Assembly (NCBI GenBank): GCA_964035575.1 | Contig: OZ037845.1 | Span: 806,001 to 870,000, forward strand | Source of the DNA: Rhynchopus sp. YZ270_cl-10 | Lineage: Eukaryota; Euglenozoa; Diplonemea; Diplonemida; Diplonemidae | Direction: 5' to 3' | DNA: 64,000 nucleotides | In this document: piece by piece, positions 9,427 to 19,632 of the stretch | Layout of the letters: the number at the start of each line of letters is the position of its first letter | How positions within the stretch are numbered: position 1 is the stretch's first letter | Notes under the pieces: model-generated | The model's input: the letters and a program-made list of their open reading frames with translations, nothing else | The model's database searches: none | What the model was told of the DNA's origin: nothing | Position numbers and translations under genes: made by a program

Positions 9427-10684
9427 TGGAGCAAGGTATGTGTTTGTATCAAAAGAGTATCTGTGGGGTGACGTGGCTGAGGTGCTGGGAGGAATATTAG
9501 AGTTATACATCATGTGAAGCGTGGCGAAACAGAAGGAAGGTGTTGTGACCCCGTTGTAATAGTGCTCTCTGTCGCCCAAGCTGCAGTTGTGTGTTGCACG
9601 TTGCAGAAGAAAGTTAAGTTGATGGTGCAAATAATCGAACCCCGGAGTGTTGCACTTCGGAGTTGCTCACAGGGAAACTGTAAGCAGGCACACAGTCATA
9701 AGAAGAAAGGTGTCGCCAGACACACTGTAGATAATTGGATAAAATAGCAAGAGACCGCAAGCAGTCGTAGTCAGATGGCTGATCCTGCACTTTGAGACTC
9801 ATAATCTATGTCAACACAGGACACGCCTTGCTGGGGCGTGCCTTCAGGAGTCATTTAAGGTCATCATAAACGTGTGGTGGGGTGTGTGGAGTGTGGTTGT
9901 TTGCTTTGGTGTTGTGTCAGCAGTCAGGTGAGGTTGGAATGTATCCACAGCGTTGCTTCGGCTTGGCTAGGGCGGTTCCAGGATTTCATCATGCACAACA
10001 GAGGAGGGGTGGAAAGGTGGGGAACAGAAGTGTTTCAGACAAAGCGGTTAAAGTATGTGCTCATGGTCGAGACTCACATTGGTGCCAGCACTGACAATTA
10101 AAAGGTTTTCATCATGCTTTCGTGTCAATGTTCAGAAGAGAAAAGGGGAAGGGGTTGGTGTCGTTTGTTTGTTGGTGTCATCCATGACCTTGAAGATTAA
10201 GACACAAGAAGTCAAATGCATCAGAGGAAAGGCAAACCGTACAGAAAAGAAAACGTTGAAACCCAAAAAGAAGTAAGCTGTCGAAGTAAGTTGTGTGTTG
10301 GACACACAAAAAGAAAAGCAAACAAAAGTTGTGACCGTGCAGACGTCTCGTGGACGTGGAACGGAAAAGGAGAGAAACAAAACGTGGAGAACAAAACTCA
10401 TGTCTGCAAGAACAACAGGTTCGTTCGTGTGCAACACACAGATCACACACAATTGCAACATGAGCCGTTCAACAAAACAGACGGGATGGGAACAGAACAC
10501 AAATGCAAGTGGTCGAAGAACACCCGTTGTGCAGTGCAGCAAGGGGGTGAAATGCAAAAGATTGCACCCATGATTCCTCCCAACCCAGTCAAGTCACAAA
10601 AACGCAACAACAAAATCGAAGTAAAGAAAACATGTAAGACAAATGTTTCAAAGTGAAAGAAAGTCAATGTCAGCCCAAAGCAGC
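9427..10684. other. Spacer between secreted Cys-rich gene and GST copy 2
   Basis: No gene is supported. Positions 9612-9650 hold a hp-C repeat that lacks its central part compared with 38735-38810. From 9747 it matches 32731 and 38904 (a 360-bp module), then the 90-bp module at 10038 and the GST downstream flank. Confidence 0.65.
10038..10128. repeat. 90-bp dispersed module (second copy)
   Basis: Matches 2323-2410, 13499-13587, 33018-33108 and 39197-39287 almost base for base. Confidence 0.8.
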
Positions 10685-11329
10685 TCATGCCTTCAAAACA
10701 GTGCGAAGGCCCTCCGCAGACGCGTAGTACTCCTTCACCTTCGGGTGGTTTGCAACCACAGCCTTGTGTGCAGCAAGGTTCTTGAACGACACCAGTGCGT
10801 CCGACGGGACACCGTCAAGGAACCCAGACACAAGGAACTGTGCATATGTGAAGATCACCAAGTCTGCCACTGTCAGGGAGTCACCCACAGCGTACTTCTT
10901 CCCCGCAAGACGCGAGTCCAGGAAGACAAGCCACTTGTGGAAGTCCCCACCCTCAGCAATGGCAGTCGCACGGAAGGCCTTCTTCTCGTCCTCGTCCTTG
11001 ATCTCAAACGACTTGCGCAGAACTGTGAAGAGCTCATCCGCGTAGTCAATGATCTCGTCCACACTCAGCGCCACACGTGCATCCTTGGGGTACAGGTTCC
11101 CGAGTTTCGCAACGTAACGCAGGATTGAGCTGTGCTGTCCCACCACCTCCCCGTCCACGTGCAGAAGCGGCAGCTGCTGTGGGGCCACCTTCGCCTTCAG
11201 ACCCCCTCCCCACGTCGGGAAGTCAATGTGCTCATCCTCAAGCACAAGGCCACCCACGTGTGCGGCAAGACGGGTCGCCTCAGGCTTCGAGGGGACGCCG
11301 AAGTAGACAAGCTTCAGGGTCGGTGCCAT
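10685..11329 (-). CDS. Glutathione S-transferase, sigma-like, copy 2
   Basis: A 214-aa protein with the ATG at 11329. It has the same architecture as the copy at 2966: Tyr9 in LKLVYF, QQLPLLHVDG, an altered QHSSIL turn, and GDSLTVADLVIFTY in the C-domain. It differs from copy 1 at about three residues (DGEVV for DGEMV, DARVAL for DARAAL, FRATA for FRVTA). About 700 bp of downstream flank is also nearly identical to the flanks at 2320 and 39195, so the duplicated unit is gene plus flank. The 135-bp GTGTTTCGAGGC module lies just upstream at 11400. Confidence 0.9.
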   Translation of the reverse strand: MAPTLKLVYFGVPSKPEATRLAAHVGGLVLEDEHIDFPTWGGGLKAKVAPQQLPLLHVDGEVVGQHSSILRYVAKLGNLYPKDARVALSVDEIIDYADELFTVLRKSFEIKDEDEKKAFRATAIAEGGDFHKWLVFLDSRLAGKKYAVGDSLTVADLVIFTYAQFLVSGFLDGVPSDALVSFKNLAAHKAVVANHPKVKEYYASAEGLRTVLKA

Positions 11330-11399
11330 TTTGTGTGGTGAGGGTGGTGTTGTGGTGTTGTGTTGAGAATCTGTGAGATTTGTTGAGGGAAGCCATGGG

Positions 11400-11536
11400 G
11401 GAAGTTATGTGTTTCGAGGCAGAAGAGAGATCAGAGGTGTCCTAAGGTATTGTAAAGCCTATTCGGGCATCGCTCGTGGAGCTCCGACTGGGGCGGCATA
11501 TCAGTGGTTTTCATCACTTCCGAAGCTGCAGTTGTG
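11400..11536. repeat. 135-bp GST-associated module
   Basis: A block from GTGTTTCGAGGCAGAAGAG to GAAGCTGCAGTTGTG. Copies lie at 13588-13711, 33108-33240 and 40562-40690. Two copies are upstream of GST genes in the same relative position, so it may carry promoter sequence. Confidence 0.8.
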
Positions 11537-12160
11537 TGTTGCATCGTGATGTGGTGTGGTGTGTGAATGTGCACAGGTTGTGGAGTCAGCTAGGGGCGAA
11601 AGAAAGACCAACCCTCATATCCTCCTGAGAGGTGTATTGGGAGCAGCTTGCGGTGCTGCCAAGAAGTTTTGTCATCATGCTCGCTGTGTGTGGTGTGGGG
11701 CAGCTGTCTGCAACAAAGACAAAAAAAGAAATCACCAATTTTTCCCAACAAATACCTCGTGTCCAAGCACGTCCCCCGGAAAGCTAGTTTTCTCCACAGA
11801 GCACCCACTGGGGTGGGGCCTGACCAATGACGATACCTGAACAGAAAGGTGAATTTGAACGTCTCTACGGATGCAGACAAAAAATAATGCAGAAAGGACG
11901 GCAGCAATCAACCCAGACGAAGCGAATGTGTGAAAGCACGCCTATTGTCCATAGTGAAGCAAGATAAACTGAGGCTTAAAAATGATCAAGGATAAGCATC
12001 GCCACACTGCCAACATCAACACGAAGTGGACAGCAAAGACTGGAGTCGAATCACAGCATTTGGCAGAAAGTAGATTGAATTAAAGAAAATAAGGGAAATC
12101 ACTACACACTAGAAAAAAACACAACAAACAGTTGGCAAGTAAAAAGAACTGACACGGTAC

Positions 12161-12189
12161 GATGAATGTGCATACCATGCACACATCTG
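12161..12189. repeat. hp-B palindrome
   Basis: GATGAATGTGC, loop ATACCAT, then GCACACATC: inverted arms with two unpaired bases. Confidence 0.75.
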
Positions 12190-12208
12190 AGTAAATAGAA
12201 ACGTTAGT

Positions 12209-12243
12209 AAGATGAACCTAAGCCTCTCCTGCTCAGTCACCAA
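12209..12243. repeat. hp-A palindrome
   Basis: AAGATGAACCTAAGC, loop CTCTCCT, GCTCAGTCACC; one of the clearest members of the family. Confidence 0.8.
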
Positions 12244-12432
12244 GTAAAGATGGCATACGGGATCCTCCCCGTAAGAATAGTATAATCAAAGGTACATGAC
12301 GTTATCATCGGCGAATTTGTTAGGTTACATCACAAACTGCAGACGTGGGGTGGAGCTTTGTCTTGGTAGTGTGCTCTGGTTCCATGCTGTGCAGGACTCA
12401 GCATCAACGCAGAACATCCGAAGACATGAACA

Positions 12433-13365
12433 TCACTCCGGCTTGGTGTAGCGGGTGACTTCCTGGAGACGTGTCATGTCGTCGCCACCGTGGCCGGCGT
12501 CGGACACCTTTTGGAGGTTGGCAGCAACGAAGTCGGGGACGACTGTGGAGAAGTCGTTTGCCTTGAAGTAGGGGAGGCGGCCTGCAGTGAAGTTGAGCCA
12601 CGTGTCGATGGTGGCGATGGGCGCCTTGGCGTATGCCTCGTCAGAGCGGTCGCCCATGCGGCCACTCAGCGCACCCAGCATCACAGGAAGGCCGGCAAAG
12701 CGCTGCTTCATGCACTCCATCACAAGGTCGTGCGGCACACCCTCCTTCTCCAGCATGCTCAGGTTGGCGGACCACGACGTGAACACAGCCAGCGCCACGT
12801 CCACCACTGCGTAGTCCAGCGCACGGCTCGCCCCAACATCCCCAGACCACATCGGCACACCCAGGTCCTTCAGGAAGCCCTCCGTCAGCACGTCTGTCGT
12901 CGCCTTGTCTGCCGACGACAGGAACAGCGTCCCTGTCCCCGCACGCGTCTTCGAAGGCCCACCGCTGTAGGCCGCGTCCACGTAGTGCCCCACACCCTTC
13001 GCAGCCAGCATCGTCCCGATCGTGCGCCCCTCGTCAGGGTTCCCCGACACAAGGTTCACAAACGTGCGTCCCTTCCACACACCAGGCACCTCCGCCTCCG
13101 CCTTCTCAATCAGCTCCTCCACGTCCCGCATCGTCCCAAGGATCGCCACAATCGGCGGCGCACTCGCTGCGTCCGCAGCACCCTCCTTCAGCACGTCCCC
13201 AAGCGCCTCGTGCACCACAATCCTCTCCTTCGCCTCGCTCTCCTCACGCATCGCGTCCGCGCGGGCCTTCGTTCTGTTCCATGCAGCCACCTCGTGGCCC
13301 TGATCCGCAAGGCGCAGGCACATCCCTGCACCCATCTTGCCCACTCCAAGGAAGCACACCTTCAT
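12433..13365 (-). CDS. NAD(P)-dependent 6PGDH/3-hydroxyisobutyrate dehydrogenase-like oxidoreductase
   Basis: A 310-aa protein from the ATG at 13365; an in-frame extension upstream to 13482 has no protein-like character. The N-terminal Rossmann fold starts MKVCFLGVGKMGAGMCLRLA with the GxGxMG nucleotide-binding motif. The second strand ends AAWNRTKAR, and the Asn-Arg-Thr suggests NADP(H). Residues about 125-150 (VSGNPDEGRTIGTMLAAKGV) and AAYSGGPSKTRAGTGTLFLS correspond to the substrate-loop region of the beta-hydroxyacid dehydrogenase family. The C-domain helix ALDYAVVDVALAVFTSW is closer to imine-reductase-type members than to classical HIBADH. The substrate is unknown. Single exon, between two GST genes on the same strand; a shared detoxification role is inference. 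Confidence 0.85.
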   Translation of the reverse strand: MKVCFLGVGKMGAGMCLRLADQGHEVAAWNRTKARADAMREESEAKERIVVHEALGDVLKEGAADAASAPPIVAILGTMRDVEELIEKAEAEVPGVWKGRTFVNLVSGNPDEGRTIGTMLAAKGVGHYVDAAYSGGPSKTRAGTGTLFLSSADKATTDVLTEGFLKDLGVPMWSGDVGASRALDYAVVDVALAVFTSWSANLSMLEKEGVPHDLVMECMKQRFAGLPVMLGALSGRMGDRSDEAYAKAPIATIDTWLNFTAGRLPYFKANDFSTVVPDFVAANLQKVSDAGHGGDDMTRLQEVTRYTKPE

Positions 13366-14214
13366 TGTTCTGTTCTTTGTTCTGAAAGCAAAAGCTGATG
13401 GGTGTCGTGTTTGTCGTGTGGGTGGGTGGAGTCGTGGGGTCGCACACCCGCAAGAATGCAGTATGTGTGCAGAGGGAAGCAAGCGAAAGTGTTTCAGACA
13501 AAGCGGTTAAAGTATGTGCTCACGGTCGAGACTCACATTGGTGCCAGCACTGACAATTAAAAGGTTTTCATCATGCTTTCGTGTCAACGTGTTTCGAGGC
13601 AGAAGAGAGATCAGAGGTGTCCTAAGGTATTGTAAAGCCTATTCGGGCATCGCTCGTGGAGCTCCGACTGGGGCGGCATATCAGTGGTTTTCATCACTTC
13701 CGAAGCTGCAGTGGTCGCAATGAAGCAATATAGTATCAAAACATGGGGGTTGGTGTCGTTTGTTTTGCACATCACTTTGTTCCAGAGAGAAAAGTGTGGA
13801 TAAACAATATCGTTCGTAACTCTTGGTATCTTCCGCTTCCCCTTTCTGACGTCAAACACATCATAAGGGGGAAGGCAAAAGCCGCACCAATAGGTAGAAG
13901 AAAAACCCAAAAAAGCAAAAGGAGTAAGCTGGCGAAGAGAAGATGTGTTTTGGAAACACAGTAAAAAAAGAAAAGCAAAGTTGTGAACGGTAACGTGCAG
14001 ACGCCTCGTGGACGCAGACACACGATAAGAAAACCCAAGGTGTGGAGAGCAAAGCTAGCTCAATGTCTCCACAATAACAGGATGAGCAGGAAGTGGACGA
14101 CACATTGTACATCCCTTCCTTCCTTCCCGATCCTGTCCAAAAAATATGAAAGTCGAAGTGAAGGTGAAAGTCGCAGACATCACCAAAATGCCCAAAGACA
14201 CAAAACAAATCAGC
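13366..14214. other. Spacer with shuffled modules
   Basis: No gene is seen. The 90-bp module (13499-13587) joins the 135-bp module (13588-13711). Then a diverged counterpart of the GST downstream flank follows, with a hp-C-like core (GTGCAGACGCCTCGTGGACG) at about 13996. Confidence 0.7.
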
Positions 14215-14859
14215 TCATGCCTTGAAGACAGTGCGAAGGCCCTCCGCAGACGCGTAGTACTCCTTCACCTTCGGGTGGTTTGCAACCACAGCCTTGTGTG
14301 CAGCAAGGTTCTTGAACGACACCAGTGCGTCCGACGGGATGCCTTCAAAGAACCCAGACACAAGGAAGTGCACGGCTGTGAAGACCGACAGGTCTGCCAC
14401 TGTCAGGGAGTCACCCACAGCGTACTTCTTCCCCGCAAGACGCGAGTCCAGGAAGACAAGCCACTTGTGCAGGTCCCCACCCTCAGCAACAGCTGTCGCA
14501 GCGAATTCCTTCTTCTCCGCATCGTCCGTCAGCGCAAAGAACTTCCCCAGAACTGTGAAGAGCTCCCCTGCGTAGTCAATCGTCTCGTCCACACTCAGCG
14601 CCACACGTGCATCCTCGGGGTACAGGTTCGTCAGTCTCCCGACGTAGCGCAGGATTGCGTTGCTCTGTCCCACCACCTCCCCGTCCACGTGCAGAAGCGG
14701 CAGCTGCTGTGGGGCCACCTTCGCCTTCAGACTCGCTCCCCACGTCGGGAAGTCAATGTGCTCATCCTCAAACGCAAGGCCACCGATGTGTGCGGCAAGA
14801 CGGACTGCCTCGGGCTTCGTGGGGAAGGGGAAGTAGACAAGCTTCAGGGTCGGTGCCAT
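14215..14859 (-). CDS. Glutathione S-transferase, sigma-like, divergent mosaic copy
   Basis: A 214-aa protein from the ATG at 14859. It keeps Tyr9 (LKLVYFPFP) and, unlike the other three copies, the canonical QSNAIL glutathione-binding turn. The middle (about residues 75-125) and the VHFLVSGFFEG region differ from the paralogues, while residues about 132-158 and 178-214 are almost identical even at base level. This patchwork is what gene conversion between paralogues leaves. The 71-bp CTCGCAATACTTAGCGG module lies about 110 bp upstream. Likely a cytosolic glutathione conjugating or peroxidase enzyme, substrate unknown. Confidence 0.9.
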   Translation of the reverse strand: MAPTLKLVYFPFPTKPEAVRLAAHIGGLAFEDEHIDFPTWGASLKAKVAPQQLPLLHVDGEVVGQSNAILRYVGRLTNLYPEDARVALSVDETIDYAGELFTVLGKFFALTDDAEKKEFAATAVAEGGDLHKWLVFLDSRLAGKKYAVGDSLTVADLSVFTAVHFLVSGFFEGIPSDALVSFKNLAAHKAVVANHPKVKEYYASAEGLRTVFKA

Positions 14860-17327
14860 TTTGTGTGAGGGTGGGTGTTGTGTTGAGAATCTGTGTGAGG
14901 TTTTGTTAGAAATGACATTCGAGTGCATCGGGTGTTGTTGTTCTGCGCATCGTTTGAGAAACACACAAATCTCGCAATACTTAGCGGCCCTCTCGAAGTT
15001 TACGAAGAAAACCCACGGAGGTATTTGAAGCTGCTTTATCATTTGTATCACTGACTGTCGAGTGGAGTGTACGAAATGGAGGCAAGAGTAGCCAGTACTA
15101 CTCATGGACTAACATCAGTCAACAACTTCTTTGGAATTGTAATGATGGAGCTTCATGGGAGACAATAGGTTCGGTGAACGGGAACTACACCAAGAAAAAA
15201 AAACCCTTCGCAGAGTTTTCGAATCGTTTCTTTGAGAACCAACCAGACACTTTTCTTCAGGTGAAAACAAACAATTTCTTTTTTTTTTTCATTTATTTTA
15301 TTTTTCATTTCTTTTCTGAATACTATTTTGCGTACCTGTTCCTGAGAGTGAGAACAAGGATGTTCGAGAATAGGAAATTGACTGTTTTGCAGTAAAAGAC
15401 ATGGTTGCCATTTTTGGAAAGGTGATACTCTCCTCAAGACAAGACTCTGCGTGTGGAGGCTGGTTGAGCAGGAATATGTTACGACTGCATCGTATCTGAT
15501 GTACGCTAACACTTCCTTTACAGTGTTCTGAACAACACCGCTGAAGGAGAAAGAAAGACACAAAAATAAAGAAAAAAAGAGAAAAAAAAAAACTTGAAAG
15601 ATGCGCCCGAGGCCCATGATTAGTCACTATAAAAAGAAGCTTGTAAAAAAAAATGAATACAATTCTCTCATACAAGATGTGCAAAAAATATGGAAAAAAA
15701 GAACAAAAATAACCCACTACAGTGGCTTAAATGTTATAAAGAAGTAACGCTTTGGATAGTACCTAATCGTCCATCAGGAACATTCGTTGGGGAAGAAGAA
15801 GTTAAAGAAAACCTCAAGAAAGAGAAAAAAAAAAACAACAAATCTTCGACATAGAGTGGAAAGGAAAAGATACGTCAGACCACGCCTACGTAGTGCAAAC
15901 AGCGGTGGCATTTTCTTTGTTTACAAGAGGCTTATGCCTTAATTTTTTTGTTTTCTGTTTTCTTTCATTTTTTGTTGTTTTTTGCACTGCAACGTACACA
16001 GCGTCACTACCGGTATTTTTTTTTCTCAGTAGCTTTTTTCAGACTGCTTGTTGAGAAAACGTCAGCATTTTGTGTTTTTTTTTTTGGTTCTTTTTGGTTG
16101 TCATGCTGTCATAATCGAGCTACCACAGGCAAGTGGAGTGTACAGCGGTTCCCTTCACCTTTTTAACTCTGTTTATTCATTTGTGCCCTTTTTTGCCTCC
16201 ATATTAAACCACAACCACCCCCACTCAGAAGAAAACAACGGTAGAGGCGGGTATGATATCAATGGAGTCCAAAATCATGACACAGCTCAGTGATAAAATA
16301 GGGGGGAATTGTTTTTTGGCCATTGTAACTTTTTTTTTTTTGACAATTTGTTGGGTTTCTGTGAGCCTGCAATACAGTATTTCACTTCATTCATCATCAG
16401 CAATCTCAGTAATATCACAATCACCTTTGGTGCATATATTTTTTTTTCTCAAAAAGGGGACCCGTTCTATGAATCATTTGTTGGGATAATCCTCTTTTAT
16501 GCGAAAAACAGATATGACACGTACAACACAACACCCGATAGAAAAAAAATTAAGATGAACTTACATCTTTAGTCACCTTTGAAAAGAATGAAAATAATTG
16601 GGAATATGCTTGACTTTCGTCTTTTTTTTAAATGTTTTGATGCTTTTTTATGGTAGTCCCCTGCATTATTTACCCTGCAGGAATTTTTCCCATAAACCTA
16701 TTAACACAGATCGTCTTCAAGAAAAGCTTTGTTTTACCCTCCCTTTTGAGTATAGACCCTTAAGACTCAGCACTTTCTTGCACCAGTAAACACTCTTTAT
16801 CTTGATGCCATGTGGCCGTTCGCGCCGTATCTTCACCTCTCACTGAACACCAAAGAGCTAGAGTGCTGAAGTTACGGTACCAATCAAAAAAGTACATCAC
16901 GTCTGAATCCAATGCAAATCAAAGAAAACATTTTAGATGAATATGACTCTCGTGTTAATCATAGGCATTGTTCCGCCCTGGAGGAATTACCTATTTTTAA
17001 CACATCGACACAAAATCTTATAAAATGTGTAAAAAGGGAGGGTTGGTTTTCAAGGAGAGAGACGTCGAGAAAGAGAGAGAGAGCACGGATGGAAAGAAAT
17101 GAGGCAGATATACCCCAACCCAAGAAGAGGGGGGTGACCAATGTACAGTTTTTGAAGACTTCCATCATCACTCCCCATCGAGGGTGGGGGGATTGTTTAA
17201 TTTTGAGGGGAGGTTTTCTAAGGCGTTCACTAAGACGCACAGTGCTTAGCCCGTACGATGAAGTGAATGAGTTGACTTCTGGTTTTACTTTATGGGTTCA
17301 CCGTTGTAAGCAAACGGTGAAATCAAT
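14860..17327. other. Gene-free A/T-rich region
   Basis: No gene is supported. It holds the 71-bp module (14967-15037) and many A and T runs (for example 15283-15300 and 16070-16085). The region around 16990-17260 is more GC-rich and open in one frame but matches no family I recognise. Confidence 0.6.
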
Positions 17328-17420
17328 CAGGGTATTAGTTACCGTACAAATTCTGGTTTTGAAAACCAGAATTCCCCAATTCTGGTTATCCAAAAAAAAA
17401 AAAAAAAAGTGAGATTCGGG

Positions 17421-18260
17421 CAGGGTATTTCCTAAATCCACTACCCGTCTCCCGAGATTTTTTCAGAAAAAGTTCCGCGCTTTTTTTGCAAGGGGGGTTT
17501 TCAGGTGTTCCGCGGTTTTTTTGCAAGGGGAGAGTAGTCGTGGGAAGGAGCACAGGGTGGGGTAAAAATGTCCGAGGAAAAAATATTCCGAACCTCGGAG
17601 CCCCGATCTTGCAAAATAACGCAAAAAAGTCCGGAAAAAAAGTTCACAGGCCAAAAAAAAATTCCGCCTGCGGCGGGCACATTTCCCCCTTTTTTTTATG
17701 TTAGGGTAGCTGTATTTAAAGTGCCTATTTTTTGGTATTTTCCCGAAAAAAGTATGTTCGCTGTTCTGGATCGCTCCAATCATTCAAATAAAGCAGTTTT
17801 CGGGAATTTTTATTTTCACCGATGTTGGGTACCGTGCGCCTGCGGCGCTGCCTGTTCCTACCAGTTCCTACAGGCAAACACTTGGCCCCTTTACCTTACA
17901 CTGACGGGTTTTGACCAAAACCAAGGACTTGCCCAATTCGGCAAATTGACCCCACCACAGAACGGGCGGATTCCGAAAATGCAAATGCCGGTGTTTTCGG
18001 GCATTTTCATGTTTTCAGGATCAGGGAGAGAAAATCTGGGTTGTGGGATTTACCTGGTCCCCTTCACCTTACACTCATTTTGACCAACACCAAGAACTTG
18101 GCCATTTCGGCAAAGTGACCCCACCACAAGCCGGGATTGGCTCGGAAATGCACCATAACTCAGTTTTCTGCACAAAAAACCCTAACGTTGCTCAGCGCGC
18201 TTTTTTTGCACCCGATTCCGGATTTTGAGATTTTGGGACCCCGATTTAGGAAATACCCTG
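17421..18260. mobile_element. Nested non-autonomous hAT-like element (840 bp)
   Basis: Perfect 18-bp terminal inverted repeats CAGGGTATTTCCTAAATC (17421-17438, and reversed at 18243-18260), flanked by the 8-bp target duplication GATTCGGG (17413-17420 and 18261-18268). It has no coding capacity. Inside it is a diverged internal duplication: about 17878-17993 resembles 18058-18160. It shares CAGGGTATT with the outer element. Confidence 0.85.
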
Positions 18261-18390
18261 GATTCGGGATTTTTCAAAAAAATTTTTTTTTGGCCAGGGG
18301 CCCGAAGGAAGTTCGGTTCCCACCCACCCCCCCAGCAGCCCAACCTCCTCATATCGAGCGAGAATAAGGGATCGGCGATCATAAAAAAGT

Positions 18391-18521
18391 AGCGTACCGT
18401 GGCTGCGCCTGTGGCGCAGTCAAAAATTATGAGCAGTAGCCCTACTGTGCCATAGTTTTGCTGTGAAAATGGTCGATTTTATATCACAATTTTTGAAATG
18501 TTGCGTACCGTGGCTTCGCCA
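18391..18521. repeat. GCGTACCGTGGC double-hairpin repeat
   Basis: An inverse-oriented copy of a family also seen at 22609-22728 and 23989-24103. Each end has a small hairpin (GGCGAAGCC at one end, GCGCCgcaGGCGC or similar at the other) followed by ACGGTACGC. Confidence 0.7.
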
Positions 18522-19425
18522 GAAAAGTTTTGATGACATGGCCGCCGTTTCTTCTTGTACTAAGGGAAGGTTTTGTTTGCTACAGAGAGCCCAGTGCAGG
18601 TTGGTTTGGTGCTTGATGTACGTTACCATCCCACGTCATCATGTTTTGACGCGAAATGAACGGACCTTTTCGCGCGGAGCGCGGAAAATTTTTTGCTGAC
18701 CCTTTTTTTTGGAAGACCACAAGAAAAAATAGCGATTCCTGCTGGGGGAGGGAAAAACCAGATAACCAGAATTTGGCCGGAAAAAAAAAAAGCTAACTAA
18801 TACCCTGAATCAATAAGTAAAATCAAAAAAAAAATTCAATTTACTTCACCGTCCACCTTGGAAAAAATGTTGGCGGTGGGGGGGTGGAGGGGGGTGGGGT
18901 GGGGGTGTGGCAGTTACCCCCAACCCTGAGAGATGAAGTAAAGTAACGAATTTGAAACACGGTCGCGTCTTGCAGACAACACAGAGAGTTCCAGCTTTGT
19001 TGCCGCATGGAAAGGGGGGGAAACACTGGGGATGAATAAACCCTTTAAGGTACAGATCTGTTGAACAGAGGGATGTGTTGATCGGGGGCTTTTGGCATAA
19101 ATGTCAAAAATGGGGAGTAAATTCGGGACAAACGTTCGCGTTCCTTTCCTTCCGAACAGCCCCTTGTGTCAAGGGGTGCAGAAGGTCGCCACCAAGAACG
19201 ACGAAATGTCTCCGATCTAAAAAAAAAAAGCAAACAAAAAGGTGAAGTTTTGAAAAAGAAGAAAAAAAAACGCCCTCTAGTGGGGCGCAAGGTACTGATG
19301 CTCCGTGGGGTTATCGAACCACCCGGAGTGTTGTACGCAAGAACAACCCCACAGATAAAATGCGTATTTTCCACATTCCATTACGTTGACCTCAAAAAAC
19401 AAAGGAAAGTCCAACAAACTGGCAG

Positions 19426-19470
19426 TCACCCTCCGACTGACCCACGTACGATGCCAGCCATCCGGATGAA
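19426..19470. repeat. hp-E interspersed repeat
   Basis: The block CCTCCGACTGACCCACGTAC followed by GATGCCAGCCATCCGGATG recurs at 24917-24975 and 61266-61315. Confidence 0.7.
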
Positions 19471-19595
19471 AAGCACAAAAAAAAAAGAGAAAATATTAAG
19501 ATGCACAACGAAGTAAGAAAAGGTATATTTTGGTTGCTCGCGAAAGGCAATGATGTCTTTGTTCTGCCAAAAACCGGAACCAAAAGAAAAGAATA

Positions 19596-19632
19596 CTTGA
19601 AAGATGAATGTGCCTCACGTGCACACACGTCT
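19596..19632. repeat. hp-B palindrome
   Basis: CTTGAAAGATGAATGTGC, loop CTCACGT, then GCACACACGTC. It follows an A-rich leader, as do most family members. Confidence 0.75.

Larger units (their letters stand above)
3711..11536. repeat. Segmental duplication, copy 1
   Basis: About 7.8 kb that reappears in the same order and orientation at 33325-40690: theta-like GST, Cys-rich secreted gene, sigma-like GST and their flanks. Both GSTs and the spacers are almost identical at base level. The main differences are two extra 312-bp units here in the secreted gene, a much shorter (AAAC)n tract, and small indels near 6020 and 9625. Confidence 0.9.
11537..12432. other. Spacer upstream of GST copy 2
   Basis: No gene is recognised. 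Two palindromes sit close together: hp-B at 12161-12189 and hp-A at 12209-12243. The rest is mixed A-rich DNA. Confidence 0.6.
17328..18807. mobile_element. Outer non-autonomous hAT-like element (1.48 kb)
   Basis: Begins CAGGGTATTAGTTA and ends with its reverse complement TAACTAATACCCTG. It is flanked by a direct repeat AATCAAT (17321-17327 and 18808-18814). Just inside, AAATTCTGGTT is mirrored at the right end. The CAGGG terminus suits hAT elements, but the 7-bp target duplication is one short of the usual eight. No transposase frame is present. A second element is nested inside at 17421-18260. Confidence 0.75.
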
